Positions 1-12,000 of a DNA stretch of 64,000 nt are shown here, piece after piece. The stretch is from Lingula anatina (lineage: Eukaryota; Brachiopoda; Lingulata; Lingulida; Lingulidae). The notes under the pieces are model-generated. The model was not told the origin of the DNA, searched no databases, and worked only from the letters and a program-made list of their open reading frames with translations. Numbering within the stretch: the first letter of the stretch is position 1; each line of letters starts with the position of its first letter. The stretch spans positions 727,723-791,722 of the forward strand of contig NW_019775802.1 of the NCBI RefSeq assembly GCF_001039355.2. Reading direction: 5' to 3'. Both the position numbers and the translations under genes were made by a program.

Positions 1-3000
1 CCCAATTCAACTCAGGCCAAATTTCCCATGATGGTGCCGACTTGGTGAGCGCATGATTTTTTCCCTCCTCCAAATTCTGAACATCAGTCAAAGGCATCAA
101 AACTCTCTCATTCATACATCCTGCCAGTCAACTAAACAAATCAAAGGAACCAATTTTCAACACAAAAAAAGTGTTTTGAGAAAACACAATTCCTTTAATT
201 ATGCCCTTTAGGTAACCAAAACTTGCTAATGCTTTCAACAGATTTTCTCCTAAGGCAATTCAGTAAGTCCCCTCTGATAAAAAGTCCCTGCTCCATCTCA
301 CTTCTCTCCATTATTTCAATCTGTTGTGACCCCCGGGTGTGTATTGCATACTAATGGGAACAGAGACAGTTAAGCAATGACAATACAGGAGTCATAAGGT
401 TTCATCTACAGCACATAACTTTAGACAACACTACAAAAGGCAGCCGTCCTGACTGAATACGCTCAGTTGCACCAGACTTTATAAATTGTTGTGACTGCAT
501 TCAGCCGGGGACCAGAATGGCTGTGAACTGTGCTGTTTCGGGAGTGATGGCTTCATAACTTCCATCTTCTAGGTAGGTTGATATAATAACCTCATTACTT
601 CTGACAATCAACAGAACATACAGTAGTCAAGGTAACAGCAATAACTGGGTGGTTTGTTGAAACCATTAGTCATTTGGCTATTGTTTCTTTTGATATGTGT
701 CAATTTAATTTGGATATTGTCACCAGCCTCGAGCTATCGGGTTAGAGTGGTGACAAATCAGCCAAAGGCTCACCTGGTTGACTATGCTGCAAAGGTTTGG
801 AATAATTTCATATTTGGTGTATTATACTTTACAATAGTGCTTCAACATTTTCACTAGACTCTAAAGTTATGATTATGACCTTGAGTGAAACTTTGACAAC
901 TCCTTGTTTCTTGCAGCTTGCCAAAAAGAAATGAGTCACAAATTGAAGTTATGGGCAATGAAGCAAATAATCAGCAAGCAATATCTAAGTCATGCTAAGA
1001 ACATTATTTGATATCTCCAGAAATTCAAATGTAAAAAAAAAACATTTTTTCATTAGCATATCATTTTCATAATAAGTATGTCTCGACTGCTTTTAAAGCA
1101 TTCATTGGTAATGAGCATGAGAGAGAGCTTGATATTTAAGCAAATATCAACAGTTTATATACCTTCTTTAAAATGGATGCAGTAAAAGCTTTAAATGAAT
1201 AAGAGTCAACAAAATAAAAGTAAATGCAAAAGCTTTTGCAATATTGATTTTGAACAATTTGTCTAGAAGAAAGCTTTCTAGTGCAATATGTCACCAAAGT
1301 TTAAACCAACACAACTGAAGTTCCCTTTTATCCCAAATATCATTCTCAAAGTGTAGTGGTGAAAAAAAAATTCTTGATGGGATTATCTTTAATTTTGGGG
1401 AACAAAACCCTTGAGGTACCAGGGACTTCTACACAGCAGTCTTTATCAAAAGACCAACCTAGAATGAATATTATCTGTAAAGAATTACTTTCAGTCACTT
1501 GACTCTGAAGTACTTAGTTTACTGACCATGGCTAATCAGGAATCAAGAGGTCCTGCCTGAGACAGACACCCCTCTGTGTAAGTTCCCCTTTTCAAAGGCA
1601 GTCAAGGTAATGTGTAGACGGTTCTCAAATACACACCTACAAAAGTGGTGGTCACTTTTCGGCATCATGTGGTCAAATACTCGACCAACCACTGCCACTC
1701 ATCATTATAGGTACAGCCCAATATATCACACACTGTTGTAGTGTCACTGATGGAGCTTCAATCTACTCGATTACTGAAGGCATTACTATTGCTTGCTCTG
1801 ATCTATATATTCTTTTTTTTTTTTTAAATCCAATCCATTCTCCCAATTCCTGAGCTCCAACTGCCAATCTTTATCCCAGTAGGGTTCTTTCTAAATAATA
1901 TTCTGAATTAGACCCATTTCAAAAGCCCAGCAATCAAAAAACATTTTCTAAACAAAATTAAACAGTCAACTGGAACTGTAGGTTTCTAACCTATGGTGTA
2001 TTTTGCCATATTGCACTCAGTGCACATGCAGCCAAGGGGTATGTTTTTTAAGTGACGGGCTTTTTTTTTTGTAAGCAATTGACACAAGACATGACTACTT
2101 AAATTTTTGTGACCTAGGGCAGTCGCACACAGGGAAACAAGTTACAGAATGAAAACAGTATACAATCTAAAAGGCGAATAAAGTAAGTGTTTTTTAAACA
2201 AACTTTTCTTTACCACTTTTCATGATATCCCCTGCATACATATTACATTTCTTTACAATTAAAGAGAATCAAACAATAAAGATACATACTCTGTCTACAT
2301 GAAAAGATAAATGTACAATAAACTTTAAAAAATTATCTTAAATCTAGTGTGCCTACAATGAGCTGATGAAGTTGTACATGTAAAGGGAGGGCGTCTGCTT
2401 ATAATGTTAACCTTTCCAAACACTCACCCCCTGACCCTTTAACTTAAAAAAAATCTTCTCCATCTTCAAACCAACATACTGGAACAATTTTGAGGAAAAT
2501 GAATGCTTCTGCCATTTGTAGCATGAACTGTTAAAAGGATTACCCAGAAAGTAGCTTTGTACAAACTTCTGGTAAAAAGATTACTTTGTAACTATATACA
2601 GAGGCATGTCTGCGGAGACTGAAGTGATTTGGTGATCATTACAGGTAAATGTATAAAAAAAACTGAGCAGACATTTCTAGACCCATTCAGCTAGACCCTG
2701 GTCTTGTTACTTCATCAATGGCAAAATGTCCTTTTTCAACCCAACAAAAAGAATAAAGAAATGGATTTAACACTTGTTTAAGTTTACTTTCATGTATGTT
2801 TATATAGCAATGTTTTTACAGGGGAACACATACAACTTGAGCATTTCAAGCACCCCTCCCTGTTGTTTATTAAAAGAGTGGAAAATTCTTACAAAATATA
2901 GTACGCAAAATATAAACATGGTAATGTAAAAGTTCACAGCAGTCAAAGTTTGTTGGAAAAATGACATTCACTAGCAAAGAAGGTAAGAATGCCCTGTATG

Positions 3001-6000
3001 TTTTTAGATAGTTGCATTGATATTCTGTATCTTGATTTTTCTTCTTTTTTGGCACCATGTCTATCAAACAAGATGATTCAATTAACAATTTACAGGGGTG
3101 AAACATTAGGAAAACCTGTTCTTTGTGGTGATCATAGACAAGTTTGCTTCTACAAATTCATAACATTCAAAAGGAATATTTTCAGGTGAGCAAAAAGTAA
3201 TAATACCCATGGTTTTTATACACGAGTTTAGCTATCAAAAACTAGATTAGATTCAAAGACCTCAGTACTCTGTGAGTGATTTATCATAGTCAATCCGTTG
3301 TGAAATGACAGAAGTGTCAGGTCCTCCTCCTGCTTAGCTGACGTCTGGCACACAGGGATGTATGATGTTTAGATCACAGAGGTTATAATATGGAACTGTG
3401 ACAGACAGTTACATGAACTTATTAAAAGATGCCATAAATATATTATATTTCACATACCTGGATTTGTTACATAAGGGATCAAAGGTTTTATTTAAGAAAA
3501 AACTCACTTGCACAACAGAGGTTTTTACTGGTAAAACTGTAACATGATCTCACATGACTTAATTCAACTGAAGGGAGAAGGAATTTTTTGTGAATAAATT
3601 CCCTATTTAAATCCATTGCTGAATTGCCCTCAAAGATATCAAGTTGAACTATAAAAAGCCAAATGAACTGAAGTTATAGGCAATTCAGTACATTAGTTAA
3701 TAAATGAGTAAATCAATAAATCATTACATAATCTTTTATTGGTATCAATTTATAACATTTCAGGACTTGTTTTGGCCTCCAAGGTCTTTAATAGGTTTGC
3801 ACCAAAAGAACTTGGTGACAAAAAAGTCTTGTTGACGACACTGCTAAAAATTCTTTCACGCTGATGATTGACCTTTGCTATCACAATGACAAGAAAGGAA
3901 GAGATTTATGTGCTAACATGTAACCGTTGTTGCCACTTTTTCTGAAGACTGATATTTTAACAAATCAACTACATGGGACTGGATAACTTAAATGAATAAC
4001 TTAATAAGCACAGTTATCATTCAATCACATATCAAGTAAGGAAACAACCATAAGAAATTAACTGTATCCACATGAAACTTAAAATCCCTATACCTTAACT
4101 CCGGTAAAAGATATGTTCATACACATATATGATTAACATCGGTGAATTTATTTGACATATTGCACTTATATAGAACACCATTTACTTTAAACCACGAGTT
4201 TTCTACAGTGTTAGAGGACAATGGAACCACTAGAGCAGTCTTGGCAAAATTAATTTGTGGTAGCTTGTTTATAAAATTTGGCACTAAACTGAAAAGAACA
4301 TTTGACAGATCATGTTTTAGCCTCTGGCACAAGCCAAAGTGTATCACACATTACACTGATCAAGGCATTAAAATCAGGATCTGAAGTGACACAAGCTATG
4401 TTACCTCAATTTGGACAGAGTACTCGTCTGTTGACAGTTTCTGTCAAAAAGATCATTGTCAAAGCAACTTATTTGCCAATATCAAAATTCAAAGGGCTTG
4501 ATCTTATTAAGCAATGGAAGTCTGAAATTTGGACCCTTGCGTCAGTTTTCATCTGAGTCTGCATGGAGGAATCCAACTTTCTCTCAGTCAAGTGCTTACA
4601 AAAAGATGGAGAAATTGCTATATCTATATTCATGCATCGCTAATGACACCTATTTCAAACTGTAATACAAGGTATTATGTTCCGGTCAAGTTTCAAATAA
4701 AGTAGAAAATAAAGATATCTATTTACATGCTGTCTTTGGGTGTGCAGGTTGAAGTGAAGTAGAAAACTTTGAAGGTGAAACAAATATTTCATCCTCTTAG
4801 ATGAACTCATAAACCAAGTGGAAGAAAAAAATTCTAGTAGACGTCTTGGAACAAATATTGTGTAATCATTTAAACTTGGTTAAGATATGTTCCAATTTCA
4901 TGACTGTCTTTGAAATTAATTATAAGCATATTTTAGAGTTACCAATTACTTTTCATTAACAAACTATTTGTAATAGGTATTCTATTTCTTGCCTGGGGTG
5001 ACTTTTCACATCGCAATACAAGCACCCAGTTCATCTTTAGGAAAACTATGTAATATATCTTTGATACTAAAGGTAGCAAGTACATGCTGTACAATAAAGT
5101 CTGAGTTATGTGCTGTTATGCTGCAGCCATTCCCAGTGCTGAATGTACACAAATCTTGTGCTTAGGTTTACAAATTAGTCTCTGCAGGAAATGGGGCCAT
5201 CAATACTGGGAGGATGCTGTAATGTGTTCTCTACCAATCCACTGTGTAATTTCTTATTACCTGTGCTCTCTTTTTTTTCCCTCTTGTATACATTTATAAG
5301 CATGAAGCTACTTAATCATGGTAATATTTTCTTTTCATTCTCTCTTTTTACGTTTTTATTCTATTTGAAACTCGCTTTTTCACTCTTTATGTGAACCAAA
5401 GGTTATTTAGTCTATGCTTTATTTAACACCTTATTTTTCATGCAGGTGCCACAGCCCATTGTCAAAGGGGGAAAAAAAAAGGTTGAATTCCATCATATGC
5501 AGCAGTCATTTGTTCCGAGCCAGGAAAGCTTTCTCTACAACATCTAATGGTTCAGTACACTTAATTGCAATGGTCACTCAAAGAGCAAATTTGTTGCACA
5601 TGGTCAAGATGGTTTTAATTTTCAACATTTTTTTTAAACCAAACAACTAAAATAACAGGTAGCATTTTTTTAAATGTTTTCTGCAGTAAAACTCAGAATG
5701 ACTAAAATCTGTAAATGTATTTTTGACAGTCTCTAGATGATGATCAAACACTTTTTAACATATGGCCCTAGAGATAAGCATGGGGAAAAAGCATATGGCC
5801 AGGGGAAATCAAGCATTCCGAAACTGGTTAACACTACCTGAAGAAGTAAATCACATAATCCCACGTAATGCAAATTACAGGAGCTACTGTAAAATGTAGT
5901 TATCTGGAAGAAAATCATAGGTGTAATTGCCATTTTATTCTATGAGGGGAGGCATAAAGGGCAGAGAAACAGCATAAAAAGCAATATGATAACATCATAC

Positions 6001-8737
6001 AAATAAATTGTTTGTTTTTTGGTAACAAACACTGGAGTTAGCCTAAGATCTTCAAGTTCAACTCACTGTAAAATGAAAGCAAAGTTCCTTGGTGAGATCA
6101 CCTTTTAGACATATAACTGATTGAATTCTACAATGTCACCTTGCACACACAGAGCACACTGTTTAAACACTTGACATCTCGACTTGGGTCTTCAAGGCCG
6201 GAATGCCAAGATTAAAATCAGCACCGAATTCATTTTAAAACAGATGCAAATGCCATGGACTTTATAGCAAGTATGTAGGCGGAGAATAGAAAGGTGTGTT
6301 CACGGAGCTCACTTCTGTCTGGCTAGAGCATCTTATGATCAATTTCAGCTTGGAGTTACCGTATGTGCTCGTCACAGTGAGTTCCCAGGTGCACACACAT
6401 ATATATACATTATACATTATACAGGATCTGTTGGGGTAGCATTTGAGTTGCTGGCTACAGCTTACACTATTCCTATCACTGAATGGGAATAACTACATGT
6501 ACTTTCAAGTAAAATACATTGTGCAAACAACAAGGACCAGCAACAAAGAGAGCCTTTTTTCTTAAGAGGACACTTGAAAACGGTAAGCTTTTTGAGGGCC
6601 AAAACTTCAGCTTATTTGTGTTTCGGTGTGGATATTACTGAAAATGATAGGTGTGTCTCATTGTCATAGGAAATGAGGGGTGAAGAATGCAAAAAGGGAG
6701 GAACTTCTAAACAGAAAAATTTCACTGCTGAGTAATTATTTCATTTTGTCAGGGGTTCTTCCTCTAATTTTTCACCTAATCTTAAGTGTTTCAGGAAATG
6801 TTAGTGTTAAGTGTCTCCTTTTATGAAGTCTCATTACACTTTAGAAGGCTGTTATTCCTACTGATCAGTAGAAGGCCTATGAATTGTTTAATTCTTCCGT
6901 CAAGATCTTCCTTGATGTTTTCTTCACTAGGTCCTTTATCATTTCTAAGATAATGTTTTTCATTATTTCAATTAATGCCCGGATTTAATCATATACCAAG
7001 AATGTTAAGCATGCTTGGGGTTTAAATTATTTAAAACAATAATTACCAATGATGAATGTCTTTGATCCTCCTGACAATTTTAAATCAAGTTGTGGGTGTG
7101 AACCAAAAACTTCATGTGTGAGCCACAAACCAGCTTCAACCTTTTTAGTAATTTTAACTGCTGGTCAGTTTTGAAGGAGCTTATTTGAACTAGAAAATGA
7201 AAAAAGTGCCACACAGGGCAAAAAAGAAAAAAAAATCATTTCATTTCAATGTTTTGACTTCAAACCAGTCCAGTTACTGAAGGTGAGTAAGAGAAAAAAA
7301 ATATTTAGACTAGATACATATACAGGGACTTTGTGGATAACTCATGCTATAAAAAACGATGCAGTGGTAACCCTGGTAAATTTCCACAACAAAGTAAAAC
7401 GAGACAAGATAAACAGTGAACTTCTGGCAAATGACACCATATGGGACTATTTAACAGACATTGTTGTGAAAATCAAGAAACCATTTGGTAATTATATCAC
7501 AGGAAAATATATAGTATCCACTGTAACACACCTTTAACAGCCTGGGAATGAAGAAAACCTTTGACATTAAGTGCTTCTGTCTAAGCTGAGACACTTAAAA
7601 ATATTACATCACACCAGTCAGTTTGTCTACAGGTGAAATTAATCAAATTTTTCTTCCTGAAAAAAAAAAAATACCATCTTTACAGTGACAAAACACCGTT
7701 GTTAAGAGGCATTTTTCAAAATCAGCATTGAGAACAAAGTAGCATCTAAAGGACTGCAAGGAAGGTATCACCAAGTACGTGATCAACTTTTAAAGGTTCA
7801 TTCTTCTTTTGAGATTTCACTACTGTACTGGCAGGAGTGTCAGGTGATGAAGTATGTGTCACAGGGTTCTTCAATTATTTGGGACGACGACGGTCTCACC
7901 TGGATAACTGTGGGGCCTTTAGTTGTCTGCTCAGCTAGCTGAGAATATTGAAATACTGATACAGAGGTGACATTGTTGTAATTGCTTCGTTCAATGTAAA
8001 TACTGCTTTCACTGGGTTGTGAAAATCAGAGATGATCATGTTCCTAGAGGACTGAACTTAATAACTTTCTAACCAAGTTGTTATAGGTAGTTTTTTTTAA
8101 TCATTTGTCTGAAGAGCATGGGATCATTTTGAGAAGAGTGGGCTCTTTATATAATGTTGCTTCACCTTTACATGCTCACACATAAATGCACATGTATGCA
8201 CACGAGCACGTGTTCTTACTAGGAAAGTGTTTATAATCCAGTATATTCTGATTTCAACCAGATGTCCCTTCATTTCCATCCACTATTATTATTATTATCA
8301 TCAATATATTTTTTTTTTTGGGGGGGGGGAGAACAAAAGTAGATTTAATGTTCATGAACAATATTATAGGTGGTAGTTGGAAAGACTAATAAACAGCCAT
8401 CCATGAAGGTATATTTTTAAGTTCATTATATTCCAAGTACATCATCCTATACGTATTTCACAACCTGACACCAGAGCTTTTACCATATGCACAGAGGCAT
8501 ACTAATGTACACATCTAGTGTTATCAGGTATTTTATCCTTGTAGTGTACGTGCCACAGGGGACAGTACTTGTACGTGTAGCCAGATATAGCATATCTGTA
8601 ACTGTAACATTATAAGGTTAATCATAAGAGTTCACTTTCTAAATTTCTGAGACTTCAGTCTTATTGTTTTGTGGTGGTCTCTATTTTAAAACATTTTTTC
8701 AGGTAATTCATTTCACATTATTATTCTTCTCTTGCAG
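1..8737. other. Non-coding stretch upstream of lectin gene A
   Basis: I see no supported gene here. Open frames are short, most lack a true ATG, and none shows a recognisable domain. The stretch is AT-rich with many A/T runs (for example about 1810-1825 and 2062-2072). If gene A has a distant non-coding first exon, it lies here. One weak candidate is a TATAAA-like box at 479-485, followed about 90 bp downstream by a possible splice donor at 573 (AG|GTAGGT). That link rests only on spacing. Confidence 0.6.
479..572 (+). promoter_or_regulatory. Possible TATA box and non-coding first exon
   Basis: A TATAAATT box begins at about 480. A donor-like GTAGGT follows at 573, and a 13-codon ATG frame that stops at TAA lies between them. 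The layout resembles the first exon of lectin gene B (TATA box, short untranslated exon, donor). Sequence similarity between the two is weak and the implied intron to 8737 would be 8 kb. It could equally be chance. Confidence 0.2.
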
Positions 8738-9002
8738 CAAGCCACCCAGAGAGCACGCTACAGAAATGCGTATGATTGTGTGGGTCCCATGTTTTATGGC
8801 ATCCTAATCACAGCTACCTAGGACATGTAACACATACACAACTCAGTGGTGATAAGATTTACAGCAACATTGTCAAGCAGCAGTAGCTACACAGCAGTCT
8901 GGATATAGGAACAGTAGCTAGAACATATACAGCACACTGAGAAATAAGTCCTCATTCTCTTTTACTGTGATATAATAACCAGCACCAAAATAATCAGAGA
9001 CC
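8738..9002 (+). other. 5' UTR part of lectin gene A exon
   Basis: A pyrimidine-rich tract ending CTTGCAG (8731-8737) looks like a good splice acceptor, so the coding exon probably starts at 8738 with 265 nt of leader. The leader holds an upstream ATG at 8766 with a 13-codon frame ending in TAA at 8805-8807. The main ATG at 9003 has a favourable context (A at -3, G at +4). Confidence 0.5.
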
Positions 9003-12000
9003 ATGGAATACCTGACAATACTGATCAGCATATGTATTTGCCTGCCTGCTACAACTCTCTCCCAGTCCTACAGCAGGGCTGACAATGAGGCCCTGCCTAA
9101 AAAGAGGGGACACCAGGAAAAACTTAACCAGCTGAACTCCCTGATGAGGTTCCAGGGAGACCAGTGCAGTATGCTGCTAAATGTCCAAGATTTTCTGTTG
9201 GATTTGTACAACGATAACCGGAGATACAAGAAAAAGACTGCCAAGTTACAGAAAACAGTGGACAAAATGGCCAATGAGATGAAACAGCTGAGAGAGATTG
9301 TCGATCAGCTACGCAGTGGGAAGATGAACATTGGTGGGAGATCACAGGCAGACAGTGGCTACCTGTACGACCAGTCACCAACTAGTGTTCGCGGTGGGCA
9401 AGATACCTCCCAGATCATGCGTATTGTACACGAAATGACTGACCACAGTCGCAACATGACGCACGCCATGCTCAGTCGTACTGAACATAAATACCGTGTC
9501 TTGGAAAGAAAGATGGACAACCTTCAGGAGATTTCTCGTCAAGAGGCGAACAGGTTTAGGTCTAAGGAAGCCGAGATTAGAAAAATGAGAGAAGAGAATC
9601 ATAAGAAAGCCAGGGAGCTGGTAAAGCAACAGGATACTATAGTGGACATGGAGAAGAGAATCCATTGGCTGGAAAGCACAGCAAACCGTGGCAACGACAT
9701 AGCCATTTCTCGTGGGGATTGTAAGTATAACTGGAGTTCAGATCACTACATTTTAATAATAAAACAATCTTACATTATTTCATTATTACTTTAATTTTGC
9801 TGGTGAAAAAAATTAGCACTACATCACAAGGGTTCTACAGCTTGTTTGTGAAGAAACTGGTGCTTCAAAAAGTTATGTATTAAAAGATGTACTCTCCAAA
9901 GGTAATTAAGGTTTATTTTGGGGGGGGGGAGCACTTATGGAGTTGTCAGTACATCTCCAAGAGAAAGGTTAAAGGGGAATACAAGTCTCTGGGGACCTAA
10001 ATTCAATAAAATCCGACCCCCCCTCTTCTCTCTAGATCTGCCCATCACGTTTTACCCACTGTAAGCGTAAGCCTAATTTTGGGGGTAGTTATCCAGTCGT
10101 GACGTCATTGCCTGAACTCTCTGGCATTGGCCTATGCATTACAGTGCGGCGTGTAATGCCTTTGCACGGGTACGACATGTTTACCTCGCAAATAAAGCAC
10201 TTAACGATACAAAAAATGGAACACATTATCCTGAACTTTCGCGCATTCTGATTATGTAAANGGGGGGGGGGACCTACCTTATGGCAATCCTGACTGTTAG
10301 ACTTATCATTCAAAACTTCCAACACCATCAAGACCAGGTCTTTAATCCCTGCTTCATCTTTTGTGCACTTAATTGTTTAACGAGGGGACAGCCAGTACAA
10401 TTTTCATAAAGGTCTCTCCCTTCCAGAAGTGAGCATTCTACCAGTAGATCAATCCCACTGGAGGTTATACGTAAACTGAACAATATCTGGCAGTAATGTA
10501 GCCATAGAGCAACAATATGTTCATTGATATAATACAGCCTTAGTGTCTTAAGCTGTTATTTTTCAAACAAAATTTATAAGATAATATCACAGCTACTTTA
10601 TTACCAATGTCACAATGACAACATATGCCACACATAATTGAGCTGACTTTCTTGTGTCTATAAGATTTTAAAAGAAATGGGTTAAAATCCAAGTTTCTGG
10701 CCAATTATTTTACCGTTTCTTACTGCTTCAGACTACAGTTTTGTCAACTAAATCACTACATTGTGCACAGAGGTAATTTTCACATGTGCTTTATACACTA
10801 TTTTAAGTTGACACGGTGATTCACAGGGAGGTGAAAAAATAATGAGTTTAAAAATCTGAGAGTTTGTTCTTTCCTCCTTGGTAAGCACTTTGTTCTAAAG
10901 TCAACACAAAGAGTCTAAAGTTTCAATCTTCACACACTTATATTTGGTTTTGAAATCTGATGGTATATTGACTAAATACTGTAACATGATTCAATAATAT
11001 TTAAAGTTCCAAGTCTTTCTCACTTGATCATGTATATGATCAAAAGAAACATTCAAACAAAGATGAATGTGAAAAAGAGGATGGAAATATACACATTATT
11101 TATTAAGGTATCAGCAAGGCACACATTCCATCACTTAGAAAATAAATTATTTCTGGTGTAGTAAAGTAAAGACAAGTTAATTGGGCAACTACTTGATGGT
11201 ATATTTGATGTGCTATACCTGGGACAGCCCCAGACATAGAGCAGGCTATTGAACCAGTTTTGACAAATGGTCCTTATTAGCATCATGAAAACTTTATACC
11301 ATGTGTGCTAAACGCCAGGGTCAGGGGTCTTAGAACACTTTTCATCATGTTATCTTTTTTATTGCTTCCCTATCAATAAATGTGACAGTTGCAAATTCTG
11401 TGCAAGAGAAAATACAATTACCATCTAAAATACATTAAGAGCAAATACAAGCAAATCAACTTTAATAACTACAAATGTGTACTTGTATTTAAAAAAAAAC
11501 AAAACCAACAAACAAACAAACAAACAAACAAACAAACAAAAAAAATACAATTCTCGAAGTAAGGAGAAAAAACATTTTATTTACTCCTTTTTTCTGTTTC
11601 AAAAACCCCATCCTTTGATCTTTTTCACCATCATTATTCAACATTGCCCCTCAAATCATTTCCCTCTAACACCACGAGTGTATACAACTGAGGAACTCTT
11701 GTGTGCTTAGATTGTCTGCTGTAAGAGTTCCCCAGTGCATGGGGGCAAATTAGTCATTTACCCAAGCCAACAGAAGTCCATATTTAGTCTAGAAATCCAG
11801 TTTGCGACTGAAGGTTATACATTAACCATACAATGATGGGTGAGGGAAAGACTTCTTTCAGGCTAAGACTTGCTTATTTTAGTCACGCGCTGCCTGGTGG
11901 TGTGTCTTCAGCCAGCAATGCCTTTTTTGCCCTGTGACACAGAGCGTCAATCAAACACCTCCTTGGTTCTTGTTCATTGCCTCAACACTGCTGGGCTGCA

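Noticed and set aside
654-857. 67-codon frame with a hydrophobic, signal-peptide-like start and a donor-like site after it
   Set aside because: The first codon is TTG and an in-frame stop lies just upstream, with no ATG. No matching downstream exon was found.
7250-7537. Frame containing FRLDTYTGTLWIT and VVTLV, reminiscent of a cadherin repeat
   Set aside because: There is no ATG, no DXD or DXNDN calcium motifs, no neighbouring repeats and no clear splice sites. Resemblance to a degenerate cadherin repeat is possible but too weak to annotate.
9068-9665. Minus-strand frames opposite lectin A exon 1
   Set aside because: They are antisense shadows of a real coding exon with a signal peptide and coiled coil.
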